A DNA stretch of 64,000 nucleotides from an uncultured Rubripirellula sp. (lineage in GTDB: Bacteria > Planctomycetota > Planctomycetia > Pirellulales > Pirellulaceae), in assembly GCA_938075415.1 (NCBI GenBank), contig CALJHC010000023.1:186001-250000 (forward strand), given 5' to 3'. Position 1 is the first letter of the stretch. Every line of letters begins with the position of its first letter. The position numbers and the translations under genes are program-made. This document shows positions 48,970-57,400 of this stretch, one piece after another. The notes beneath the pieces were generated by a model. That model did no database searches and had not been told where the DNA came from. It saw nothing but the letters and a program-made list of their open reading frames with translations.

Positions 48970-50400
48970 TCATTGATTGGGTGGACGGTAGCGATGATTG
49001 CCACGCTTGGCCGCTTGGTGTGTTTCTCGTGTGTCTTGATCAATACCGGGGTCACCCTGCGAAATCATCCATCGGTCCAGTTCTGCTCGCATCTCTTCAA
49101 GGATCTGATCGTAATCAGGATCGCCGGCAAGATTCTTCATCTCAAAGGGATCGACCGAAGTGTGATACAACGCCTCGGCAGGCCGCTGCATGTAACGCCG
49201 AACCAGTTGATAGGTTGAATCGGAGTTCGAGGCGTCCCAGACCCAGGTCTGCCAATAGGGATTGTTGAGAGTGCCTTCCCCTCGAATCCCCATGAGGTGT
49301 TTTTCAATGTAGAGTTGATCAGATGTGAGGTTTCTCAAATAGCGAAAGTCGCCGTTGCTGACCGTTCGAACGGGATAAGGAGGCCCTTCGGGGACATTAT
49401 TGTGCGCTCCATAAACAAAATCTCGATGCGAAGACGCCTCGCCTCTCAGCACCTCGAGAAAACTCCTGCCGTCCAAATGATCACTTGGCACCTCCCCACC
49501 AGCTGCTTCGATCAAAGTCGGCACCACGTCGGCGTAATGCACCATGGCATCGGTGCTGACACCTGACTTGACCACTCCCGGCCAACGCACAATCAAGCCA
49601 GTGTGCAAACCGGTATCCCAATTGGTCCACTTGTTACCAGGAAATTGCGAACCTTGCTCCGACGAAAAGACAACCAATGTCTCACCCGACTGACCCGAGG
49701 ACTCCAACGACGCAAGCAGTTCACCGACCTGCGAATCCATGTAAGTGATTTCTGCCAAATATCGAGAATAAGCCTCTCTGGTTAATTTCGTCTCTGCGAG
49801 GTTTGGAGGTAATTTCAATTCACCCGGTGGGTATGCCGAGGCATCACCCATCACCCAAGGAACATGCGGTTCAACCAAAGCCACCACTAAACAAAACGGC
49901 TGTGATCGATCGCGATTCATGAACTCCGACACACCTTCGAGGTCATGCTCGCGTGTTGGCTTACGGACGCAACTCGGATCGAAGCCGGGTACAGACTCAA
50001 ATGGAAAAGCTTTTTTTGGCAAGACGTGAACTTTACCCGCAATTCCGACTCGATAACCTAAATCCCCGAGATAATGTGGCAAACTTTGCGTTTCTGAAAA
50101 GCTGGCAGAATGATTCCACGCACACCCGTTACCCATCGGGAAAAGGCCCGTGTAAAGCTCGGCGCGGCAAGGCTGGCACATTGCGGAGGTCAGGTAGGCC
50201 TTCCGAAATAATAACCCGTCGTTGGCGAGCTGCTCCAAGTTTGGTGTTCGGGCATTTTTGCCGCCATACATCGGTAAGTCGTTGTAAGTGCAATCGTCCG
50301 CCATCACGATCAAAACGTTTGGCTGATCCGACGCTTGGACCAGAACTGTTGTCAGGCACAAACTAAAAAACAGAAAGTAGCGGGTCATGAGTCTTTTCAA
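48970..50400 (-). CDS. Exported type I sulfatase (formylglycine-dependent)
   Basis: The 476-residue protein has a signal peptide (to about residue 23) and the alkaline-phosphatase-superfamily sulfatase fold. N-terminal metal site NVLIVMADDCTYNDLP (D35, D36) is followed by the activation motif C75-Q-P-C-R79, where C75 would become formylglycine. This is a CxPxR-type site with Cys at position 4 instead of the usual Ser or Ala. The conserved VGIAGKVHVLP follows, and FSSEQGSQFPGNKW is the second metal region. Such enzymes remove sulfate esters from glycans; planctomycetes have many for marine polysaccharides. It is the first gene of an operon with phoD-like and NHL genes. The substrate is unknown, and the maturase is not in the window. 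Confidence 0.94.
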   Translation of the reverse strand: MKRLMTRYFLFFSLCLTTVLVQASDQPNVLIVMADDCTYNDLPMYGGKNARTPNLEQLANDGLLFRKAYLTSAMCQPCRAELYTGLFPMGNGCAWNHSASFSETQSLPHYLGDLGYRVGIAGKVHVLPKKAFPFESVPGFDPSCVRKPTREHDLEGVSEFMNRDRSQPFCLVVALVEPHVPWVMGDASAYPPGELKLPPNLAETKLTREAYSRYLAEITYMDSQVGELLASLESSGQSGETLVVFSSEQGSQFPGNKWTNWDTGLHTGLIVRWPGVVKSGVSTDAMVHYADVVPTLIEAAGGEVPSDHLDGRSFLEVLRGEASSHRDFVYGAHNNVPEGPPYPVRTVSNGDFRYLRNLTSDQLYIEKHLMGIRGEGTLNNPYWQTWVWDASNSDSTYQLVRRYMQRPAEALYHTSVDPFEMKNLAGDPDYDQILEEMRAELDRWMISQGDPGIDQDTRETHQAAKRGNHRYRPPNQ

Positions 50401-51303
50401 AAAAGTGCAGAAACAGTTCTCAATTTGGGTTTTAGTTTAACCATCAGCGAGCAGCCATGCGTTGTCTGATCAAAAAGATTTAAACGCTGGCACATTGCGG
50501 GACTCCCGTCCTCTCTTTGCTTGGCCGGTCGCCACGGGCTCAAGACCATATGCATCGCTTTAACCGTCGCTGAACTCCGTCAACTTTTCAACTGGCGACC
50601 ATCAACCGAACACGATTCAACCCATCGCTCAGGCACGCGTTGGTCACTTCCATCCTAAAGCAAGGACCAACACAAGGATCATCGGCACCGCAACGGAATC
50701 AGTCGGCAAACTTGCACCCCTTCATTTGATTTCTGCAGTCTGATTTGCGCAGTCTGATCTATCAAGGTCGCTACTTTTTTCCCAGACACTTTTTTCCCAG
50801 ACACCGTATCGCCACCAAGGTGCTTATTCAGACCGCAATCGATAAAAACCAGATTGAGCCGAACGTGCGAACCAACTCAACGAGCCTTCTCTAATCGATC
50901 ATCTTGCATCAAGTTGGATGCGATCAGAGATCACCTTGAATACCGAGGTCAGTGCTCAACAGTGTCCAACGAGGATGCGATCCAAGCAGCGTGCAAGTCA
51001 ACCGTTGCAAATAATCCAGTGAGACAAGGCAGTGAAATCGAAGCAATCGATGATGACTGCCAGTCGCAGACGATTGATGGCCGCTCAAAATATCCATCGC
51101 CAGTCCGTCGCAATCGCCAGAGTTGGATTCAAAGCAATCGCCCCAAGAGGATCCGGCAAAGCAGCAACTGATTTTAGATAATCCAGCGAGAAACCGGGCA
51201 CTGCCATCAACTTGGAAATGAACCGGTTTATGGCGAGCCAGAATCCCCAGGTGGGAATCAGCTCAAAATTTGCAATCCGGCGTGGACCAATGCCAGAGGG
51301 CCC
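50401..51303. other. Intergenic, repeat-bearing
   Basis: 903 bases between divergently arranged genes. It contains the sulfatase operon promoter region, a 14-bp tandem pair at 50727-50754 and a 15-bp pair at 50773-50802. Longer open frames around 50854-51171 on both strands lack recognisable features. I see no clear gene. Confidence 0.45.
50773..50802. repeat. 15-bp tandem duplication
   Basis: Two exact copies of ACTTTTTTCCCAGAC. About 20 bases upstream, 50727-50754 is a separate near-exact 14-bp duplication (TGATTTCTGCAGTC and TGATTTGCGCAGTC). Confidence 0.85.
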
Positions 51304-51705
51304 TTAGAGAGGCTTGGATGGCCGCCAGTCGTAAACAGCTTCCAAGACTTGGCAGATCACACCCGCCAACTGCTGCATTCTCACAGGTTTGCTGAGCACA
51401 TCGAAGGCACGCATTCGCTTCGCCTCGGCCCTCACAACATCGTCCAACTCCGCACTCATGAGCACACACGGTGGACTTTCGGGTGCCTCGGAAAGTCGAC
51501 GGATCACATCCAAGCCGGTTAGACGCGGCATGTGTTGGTCAACCAAAGCAAGATGGACTGTGGAATGCTGCATCAGATCAAGCGCCTCTTGACCATCACC
51601 AGCCTCTGTTACTTGAAAACCTCGACGCAATAATCCCTCACACACAACTTGGCGAAACGCCGCGTCGTCGTCGGTCACCAGGAGATTTGGAATGTCTAGC
51701 ATCAT
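51304..51705 (-). CDS. Single-domain response regulator (receiver only)
   Basis: From ATG 51705 the protein is 133 residues, essentially one CheY-like receiver domain and a short tail. The acidic pocket is TDDD (residues 11-14), the phospho-accepting Asp lies in LALVDQHMPRLTG (D56), the switch Ser in VLMSAE and the Lys in VLSKPV (K106). There is no DNA-binding or output domain, so it must act through protein contacts. An upstream start at 51759 would add 18 non-family residues; 51705 or 51702 begins directly before the first strand. The adjacent genes give no histidine kinase. It is divergent from the moxR gene. Confidence 0.9.
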   Translation of the reverse strand: MMLDIPNLLVTDDDAAFRQVVCEGLLRRGFQVTEAGDGQEALDLMQHSTVHLALVDQHMPRLTGLDVIRRLSEAPESPPCVLMSAELDDVVRAEAKRMRAFDVLSKPVRMQQLAGVICQVLEAVYDWRPSKPL

Positions 51706-51892
51706 TAGCACACCACGGGTTAGCGTTTTCCCACCATGAACAAACGCTCTCCAGAGCAAACAGGGGCTGAAGTCCTTTTATGATAACGGTCTTTCCGAAA
51801 ACGGTGCAGACCGAACTTACGCTATCATGATAGTGCAAACTGAATGATCAGCCATCTTTGCCCGACTCACTTTTCCATCTCAAGTGCATGTG

Positions 51893-52972
51893 ATGCCGTC
51901 TTCTCCGAATGATCCGCAAAATCGCAACACGCCGCCGCCAAGTAACCTCTCCTCGGCCGCTGCCCGCGAAAATACTGCACAATCCACCCGCAGTGCGGCG
52001 TCCTCAGCCGTAATCCAAACACCTCAAGACGTTGGCAATTTGTCAAAAAGGATCATCGGAAATGTCGAACAAGCCATCGTTGGTAAGCGAAAACAGCTGA
52101 TTCTCTCTCTGGTGACCTGGCTCAGCGGCGGCCACCTTCTGCTGGAAGATGTTCCGGGAGTTGCCAAGACAATGCTAGCAAGGGCACTGGCAAAAAGCGT
52201 TGGCTGCACCTTCAAGCGTGTGCAATGCACACCGGATTTACTTCCCACCGACGTCACGGGAACCTCAATTTTCAACCAGAAGTCCGGGGAATTTGAATTT
52301 CGAGCCGGGCCAGTTTTCACTCAAATCCTTTTGGCGGATGAGATCAATCGTGCCACTCCGCGAACACAGGCCTCCCTCCTCGAGGCGATGGCTGAGGCCT
52401 GCGTTACCGCCGATGGCGTGACCCACACACTCCGACCACCCTTTGTGGTGATAGCGACTCAGAATCCGGTCGATCATGAGGGCACGTTCCCGCTTCCCGA
52501 AGCACAGCTCGACCGTTTCATGATGAGATTCTCCCTTGGCTATCCGTCGATGGAAGAAGAACTTCGAATGCTTGAACTGCTTCAACATCGACATCCGGTC
52601 GATGGACTCCGGGCCGTCGCCACGGCAGATGAAATCGCCAGTGCTCAAAATGTGATCCGACAGATTCACGTCGATCCAAGAGTCCGACAATATCTACTGC
52701 AAATTGTTTCGGAAACCCGCAGCCACCAAGATATCGCACTAGGTGGCAGCCCCCGAGCCACGATCGCTCTTTTTCGATGTTCACAAGCGATGGCAGCAAT
52801 CCTGGGCCGCTCCTATGTGCTACCGGATGACATCAAGAAAATTGTCGCTCCAGTGATGAACCATCGCGTCATCGTGCGTCCTGAAAGCCGACTTCGAAAA
52901 GTCACCGCAGAAAAAGTCATCGAAGAGATCGTTGGGGAAATCGCCGTCCCAACAATTCAAGCCTCGGTCTAG
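51893..52972 (+). CDS. MoxR-family AAA+ ATPase
   Basis: About 359 residues (an in-frame GTG at 51884 would add three). After a polar Ser/Ala-rich lead of about 50 residues comes a canonical MoxR module: Walker A LLEDVPGVAKTMLARAL, TPDLLPTDVTGTSIFNQ, Walker B ILLADEINRATPRTQASLLEAMAE, sensor 1 PFVVIATQNPVDHEGTFPLPEAQLDRF, and a C-terminal lid with SPRATIALFRCSQAMA. MoxR ATPases work as chaperones for assembly or activation of partner complexes. The next gene, 83 bases on, encodes a DUF58 protein, the usual MoxR companion, so the pair is a standard moxR-DUF58 cluster, here without the VWA or transglutaminase genes that often follow. Confidence 0.94.
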   Translation: MPSSPNDPQNRNTPPPSNLSSAAARENTAQSTRSAASSAVIQTPQDVGNLSKRIIGNVEQAIVGKRKQLILSLVTWLSGGHLLLEDVPGVAKTMLARALAKSVGCTFKRVQCTPDLLPTDVTGTSIFNQKSGEFEFRAGPVFTQILLADEINRATPRTQASLLEAMAEACVTADGVTHTLRPPFVVIATQNPVDHEGTFPLPEAQLDRFMMRFSLGYPSMEEELRMLELLQHRHPVDGLRAVATADEIASAQNVIRQIHVDPRVRQYLLQIVSETRSHQDIALGGSPRATIALFRCSQAMAAILGRSYVLPDDIKKIVAPVMNHRVIVRPESRLRKVTAEKVIEEIVGEIAVPTIQASV

Positions 52973-53055
52973 TGTGACCCACACTGAGGTTCCGCGGCGC
53001 CACTCAACTCACAGCACACTCATCAGAAACGATTCGCAAACGGTGAACTCGTGAG

Positions 53056-54465
53056 GTGAGTTCAGACAACCGTCCCGCTAACGGACCCAACCACGCCTCT
53101 CCCCAGATCAAGATGCCCCAGGACGATTCAAGATCGACAACCAATCCCTCCTCACGTTTCACCTTGGTGGCGTTGATTAGTGGCCTGTTGCTTTTGGGAA
53201 TGTTTTTTGGAGCGTCGCTATGGATCATTGCCGCGGTCGCCGCGTTCTTGCTGCTTGCTCTGAATGCTTGGCTCACCAAAACATGGGCGACAGCTGTCCA
53301 TGCAACGCGATCAGAGGATGACGCCGAGGTAAAACTGGGATCTCTCGTGCCGGTGCGCATCAGGGTCCACAATCGCAGCAAGGTCCCTGTTCTGTGGGTA
53401 TTGATCGAAGACTTACTTCCCAAGCGGGCGACTTTTTTTACACCACCCGCCTTGGAGTTGTCTGGGGATCGCATTCGAGTCGCTTTGCTTTGGGGCAAGC
53501 AGAGTGAAATCCTCGATTACCAGATTCGTTGCAATCGTCGGGGCTACTATCAGATTGGACCGACTGTTCTGGAGACGGGCGACTTGATGGGTTTTTACCG
53601 CCGCTTTCGAGTTGGCTCGCCGCCGAGTTATTTGACGGTGCTACCGGAGGTCGTATCACTGACTCGGTACGAGATTGGATCGCGACGACCCATTGGTGAA
53701 ATTCGTATGCGTGAGAATGTGATGAACGACCCCACGCGACTTCGTGGTATTCGCCAATGGCAACCCGGCGATCCGATGCGCAGCGTGCATTGGTCAGCAA
53801 CAGCTCGAACGGGAACGCTGCACAGCAAAATCTACGAACCATCTTCGGTCATCGGTGCAACCTTGGTGCTTGACCTTCATCGACACACCAATCCAACGGC
53901 CCAAGAACCCGTGCGTTCGGATCTTGCAATTACCGCCGCCGCATCGATTGCCAATGCGTTGCACGAAGCCAATGAACCTTTCGGACTTGCAACCAACGGA
54001 CGAGATGCGGCGGATCGAATCAGACAGGAAGGCTGGTCCGGCGATCACCGCCTTCGCGGAGAAGCAGCGAATGCTGCGGGAATGAAGGATGAAAATGAAC
54101 GACTGAGGCCAATCATGCTTCCTCCGGACCGAGGGACAACGCATTATGCGGAACTCATTCGGTCACTCGCTCGCCTCGAACGCACCGATGGCCTCACGCT
54201 GCCTGAGTTGCTTGTTGAGTGCGAATCTCAGCTCTCTTCGGAAACAACCCTTCTGGTGATTTTACAACGCTGCGATGAAGCCTCCATCGCAGCGTTGATC
54301 GCTCTCTCGCGCCGCGGCCGGTCCGTGACCGTGATGATCAACACCCACGATATCAATGACTACTCCGAAATCGCGGGTCCCTTAATCGCGTCGAAAATCA
54401 CCACCTTGCACCTCGCCTCGTTTGATCAGATACAAGACGTCTGCCGGCAGACCCTTGTTCGATAA
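53056..54465 (+). CDS. DUF58 membrane protein, MoxR partner
   Basis: The 469-residue protein has two membrane helices near residues 35-72 (RFTLVALISGLLLLGMFF, SLWIIAAVAAFLLLALNAW), a beta-rich middle (LGSLVPVRIRVHNRSKVPVLWVLIEDLLP), and the DUF58 signature with RLRGIRQWQPGDPMRSVHWSATARTGTLHSKIYE, followed by a VWA-like fold (GATLVLDLHRH). The motif PGDPMRSVHW is diagnostic. It is thought to act with MoxR ATPases in envelope stress or assembly, though the mechanism is not settled. GTG at 53056 is taken as the start. The C-terminal part holds extra sequence between about 310 and 360 (DRIRQEGWSGDH, a charged insert). It is co-directional with moxR and ends near the tandem repeat at 54560. Confidence 0.93.
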   Translation: MSSDNRPANGPNHASPQIKMPQDDSRSTTNPSSRFTLVALISGLLLLGMFFGASLWIIAAVAAFLLLALNAWLTKTWATAVHATRSEDDAEVKLGSLVPVRIRVHNRSKVPVLWVLIEDLLPKRATFFTPPALELSGDRIRVALLWGKQSEILDYQIRCNRRGYYQIGPTVLETGDLMGFYRRFRVGSPPSYLTVLPEVVSLTRYEIGSRRPIGEIRMRENVMNDPTRLRGIRQWQPGDPMRSVHWSATARTGTLHSKIYEPSSVIGATLVLDLHRHTNPTAQEPVRSDLAITAAASIANALHEANEPFGLATNGRDAADRIRQEGWSGDHRLRGEAANAAGMKDENERLRPIMLPPDRGTTHYAELIRSLARLERTDGLTLPELLVECESQLSSETTLLVILQRCDEASIAALIALSRRGRSVTVMINTHDINDYSEIAGPLIASKITTLHLASFDQIQDVCRQTLVR

Positions 54466-54765
54466 CCCCGCCGGTCACCGGATGTTCTCCGGTTGAGCCA
54501 CCGTTCCCACCGCGAGCCGCCTGAACCGGGGCCGGAGTCCACAGTGCCGCCTATCAGGCCCGGTATCGATCGTGTCCGGTATCGATAAGGCCAAGTATCG
54601 ATAAGGCCCAGTATCGATCGTGTCCGGTATCGATCGTGTCCGGTATCGATCGTGTCCGGTATCGATCGTGCAATGTATCGATCAGGCATTGCTGAGGTTG
54701 ATGAGATGACTTTGAAAACCTGGCAACCTTGTCATTGGCGACCCATCCGCTTGGCAAAGAAATCG
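54466..54765. other. Intergenic between convergent DUF58 gene and tyrS
   Basis: The 300 bases hold the eight-unit 16-bp repeat at 54560-54687. No conventional terminator was seen; the palindromic repeat may take that role. Confidence 0.5.
54560..54687. repeat. Eight tandem 16-bp units with ATCGAT cores
   Basis: Eight contiguous 16-bp units. The majority form is CCGGTATCGATCGTGT, with variants ending GATAAGGC, GTGC or CAGGC. Each unit carries TATCGAT, a near-palindrome (ATCGAT itself is palindromic). There is no spacer. It lies between convergent genes, about 95 bases after the DUF58 stop and 80 before the tyrS stop. Confidence 0.95.
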
Positions 54766-56052
54766 TCAAACGGAAAAACGAAGCAACGCATAATTCCGCT
54801 TGCCTTTTCGAAAGATCATCACGGTCTCACTCGCGAGATCTTTTTCACCAAGTCGATACTGCTGGTCAACGACACGTTCGTTATTGAGATAGATCCCACC
54901 CTCTTTGATGGCACGTCGCGCTTCACCACCGCTAGCGACCAGCCCGGCAGCTTGCAACGCTTCGACAACCCAATAGCCATCGTCATTGAGTAATTGTCGC
55001 TCCACTTCACTGCTGGGAACATCAGCAAAAATTTCTCCAAGAGACTCGTCGGTCTGAGAACCAATTTCTCCACCAAACAAAATCTTTGAGGCACGGACCG
55101 CCGCGCTGATTCCTTCGGAGCCGTGCACAAACTCTGTCATCCATTGTGCTAGACGATTCTGAGCGGTGCGGCGTCCGGGATCACTCTCAGTAGCTTCGGA
55201 CAAGGATTCATATTCCTCCTTCTCAATTTCAGTCAAATACGCGATGCATCGCATGACATCAGCATCTTCGACGTTTCGCCAATACTGGTAAAATTGATAG
55301 GGGCTGGTTCGTTTTGGATCAAGCCAAATAGCACCACTCTCGGTCTTCCCCATCTTGCGACCATCACTTGTGGTGAGCAACGGCGCGGTAACACCGAAGA
55401 CCTGCTCACCCAACATTCGCCGAGCAAGATCAATTCCTGCGGTGATGTTGCCCCACTGATCGCTGCCTCCGGCTTGGATACGGCAACCGTGACTCCTACA
55501 CAATTGCACAAAATCAAACGCTTGCAGCAACATGTAACTGAACTCGGTATAGCTCAGTCCGGTTTCACTGTCCAATCTTGCCCTCACTGACTCCTTTCCC
55601 AGCATCCCGCCGACCGGAAAACTTTTGCCCACATCTCGCAAGAAATCCAAGTAGGAGTAACTTTGCATCCATTCATAGTTGTTCAATAAGACAGCAGCTT
55701 GATCTCCATCAAATTCAAGAAACTGACGCATCTGCTGCGCAACGCCATCCACATTTTTCTGCAACTGCTCCGCCGACAGCAGATTTCTTTCTTCGCTCTT
55801 CCCACTGGGATCACCAATCATTCCCGTGGCACCACCCACCAGAGCGATTGGTCGATGACCCGCTTTTTGGAATCGTCGCAACATCATCAACTGCATCATG
55901 CTGCCCACGTGCAGGCTTGATGCGGTGGGATCGAAACCGATGTAAACGGTTTGAGGTCCGGAGGCGAGTAATTCAGAGAGGCCCGTTTGATCGGTGCATT
56001 GATGAATGAGCCCGCGCCAAGAGAGTTCAGCAAGTAAATCAGTTTGCGACAT
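54766..56052 (-). CDS. tyrS: Tyrosyl-tRNA synthetase
   Basis: The 428-residue enzyme attaches tyrosine to tRNA-Tyr. Class I signatures are present: the HIGH-type motif TASSLHVGS (residues 43-51), YIGFDPTA before it, QAGGSDQWGN (tyrosine/ATP pocket), and the KMSKS-type loop GRKMGKTESG. The C-terminal S4-like domain (ASGGEARRAIKEGGIYLNNERV) binds tRNA. The TyrS subclass is the KMSKS-with-Gly variant widespread in bacteria. The start at 56052 overlaps the end of ispD by 14 bases, so the two are translationally linked. The convergent DUF58 gene ends 300 bases away, across the 16-bp repeat. Identification is firm. Confidence 0.97.
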   Translation of the reverse strand: MSQTDLLAELSWRGLIHQCTDQTGLSELLASGPQTVYIGFDPTASSLHVGSMMQLMMLRRFQKAGHRPIALVGGATGMIGDPSGKSEERNLLSAEQLQKNVDGVAQQMRQFLEFDGDQAAVLLNNYEWMQSYSYLDFLRDVGKSFPVGGMLGKESVRARLDSETGLSYTEFSYMLLQAFDFVQLCRSHGCRIQAGGSDQWGNITAGIDLARRMLGEQVFGVTAPLLTTSDGRKMGKTESGAIWLDPKRTSPYQFYQYWRNVEDADVMRCIAYLTEIEKEEYESLSEATESDPGRRTAQNRLAQWMTEFVHGSEGISAAVRASKILFGGEIGSQTDESLGEIFADVPSSEVERQLLNDDGYWVVEALQAAGLVASGGEARRAIKEGGIYLNNERVVDQQYRLGEKDLASETVMIFRKGKRNYALLRFSV

Positions 56053-56785
56053 TTTTCGATTTTCGTGCCAGAATTGCTTCTGCCAACAGAAGGTCCTCGG
56101 GGAAAGTGATTTTCAGGTTTTCGGCTGACCCCTGAACCAAAGTCACTTGGTGACCAAGACGTTCAACCAGTTGGGCGTCATCGGTTGCCGGACGTCCATT
56201 GTGCTTGCCATAGGCCTGTTTCAACAACCCGAGGCTAAAAACTTGTGGTGTCAAAGCGACCCAAAGGTGTCGTCGATCGATGGTTTCACAACCTTGCCTT
56301 CCCGCCAGAGCGCGTTTAACCGTGCCCGAAATCGGGGTCGACAGGATCGCCGCGCCCGTTCTGGGGACTTCTCCGAAAACGTTGCTCAGCTCATCGTCAC
56401 TGACCAAAGGCCTCGCAGCATCATGCACTGCCACCCACTGGATGGCTGAATCCGAGCCCAGCGTTTTCAGGGCCGCGAGGACACTATCACTGCGTTCTCG
56501 GCCACCAATTACAAATTCGACGTTGCAGTTCACCGCCGACTGCCGTAGTTGATCCTGAAAACACCCGAGATCTGAGGGCGAAACGGAGATGACAACTCGC
56601 TCAACCTCACGACGCGATCCGAGTCGAGCTGCCGCGTGGAGCCACAACGGAACGCCCGCCAGATTGGCAAAAAGCTTGTTCGTTTCCGCACCAAAACGCT
56701 GGCCACTGCCCGCAGCAGGAAGAACAACAGCGACCGAATCATCCTGCAACGCTTCCATGAATCCCTCACCACTGTTGTCGGTCAT
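56039..56785 (-). CDS. ispD: 2-C-methyl-D-erythritol 4-phosphate cytidylyltransferase
   Basis: IspD joins CTP and methylerythritol phosphate in the non-mevalonate isoprenoid pathway. The 248-residue protein has the nucleotide-binding loop VVLPAAGSGQRFG (residues 20-32) with K37 in ETNKLF, GGRERSDSV near 94-102, VAVHDAARPLV (118-128), and the C-terminal TDDAQLVERLGHQVTLVQGSAENLKITFPEDL. All are hallmarks of IspD. ATG at 56785 leaves a 16-residue lead; Met10 would be an alternative. The gene overlaps tyrS by 14 bases. No other isoprenoid gene is adjacent. Identification is firm. Confidence 0.95.
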   Translation of the reverse strand: MTDNSGEGFMEALQDDSVAVVLPAAGSGQRFGAETNKLFANLAGVPLWLHAAARLGSRREVERVVISVSPSDLGCFQDQLRQSAVNCNVEFVIGGRERSDSVLAALKTLGSDSAIQWVAVHDAARPLVSDDELSNVFGEVPRTGAAILSTPISGTVKRALAGRQGCETIDRRHLWVALTPQVFSLGLLKQAYGKHNGRPATDDAQLVERLGHQVTLVQGSAENLKITFPEDLLLAEAILARKSKNVAN

Positions 56786-57400
56786 TAAAGATGGGCCACC
56801 TCAGTCCCCCGGGCGACTCGCTTGATCGATCCAGACGACCCTTCACCAATTAAACGATACTAGAAGATCGAAACCGTTTCGACCTTAGAAAAATTCACTT
56901 CCTGTTTCATTAACGAAAACCGGGATCGAAGGCCAAGAAAAAAAAGATGACGACACCCGAGAACGCCCTGAATGAAAAGAACAGGCTGGGAACCAAATCA
57001 ACCGGACCACGAACCCAATCACTGGGATTCCAATTACTGGGATTCCAATCCAAACCAGCAGCCTTCGGCAAACTCTCGGGGAAAAGACAACTGATGATCC
57101 CCGCAATCCGATCCCCGCAATCCGATGCCCGCAAAAGACCTTAGAAGTCAGCTACCTGAGGTATCGAGAGGTCGAGAAGCAGCCGGTCATCAGTGCATCG
57201 AAATAAAAGAAATCGCATTGAAAGAAATAGAGCGAATCCCCCTCGCAAAATTGGCCCGCATCCTTTTCGGGTTAAGCAACTATCGAAGAAGAAGCACCAA
57301 CAGTGCAAAAGCTTCTCGTCAAAAACATTCTTCAAGGGTTCAGCAATTGACTTGCCACTTCTCGCAGAGCAGTCGATCACAATACAATCAGCCGCCTGCA
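56786..57400. other. Intergenic between ispD and ftsK
   Basis: 615 bases without an accepted gene. It holds the ispD promoter side and two tandem duplications: 15 bp at 57021-57050 (ACTGGGATTCCAATT/C) and 14 bp at 57099-57126 (CCCCGCAATCCGAT). Short frames here are not protein-like. Confidence 0.45.
57021..57050. repeat. 15-bp tandem duplication
   Basis: Two 15-bp units ACTGGGATTCCAATT and one-base variant, in the ispD-ftsK interval; another 14-bp pair follows at 57099-57126. Confidence 0.85.

Noticed and set aside
50854..51171. 105-codon frame, and a protein-like frame on the opposite strand
   Set aside because: Neither has a recognisable domain, start signal or consistent composition; possibly a decayed gene, but not supportable.
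54560..54687. CRISPR-like array
   Set aside because: Units are contiguous with no spacers and only 16 bp long, and no cas genes are nearby; it is a tandem repeat.
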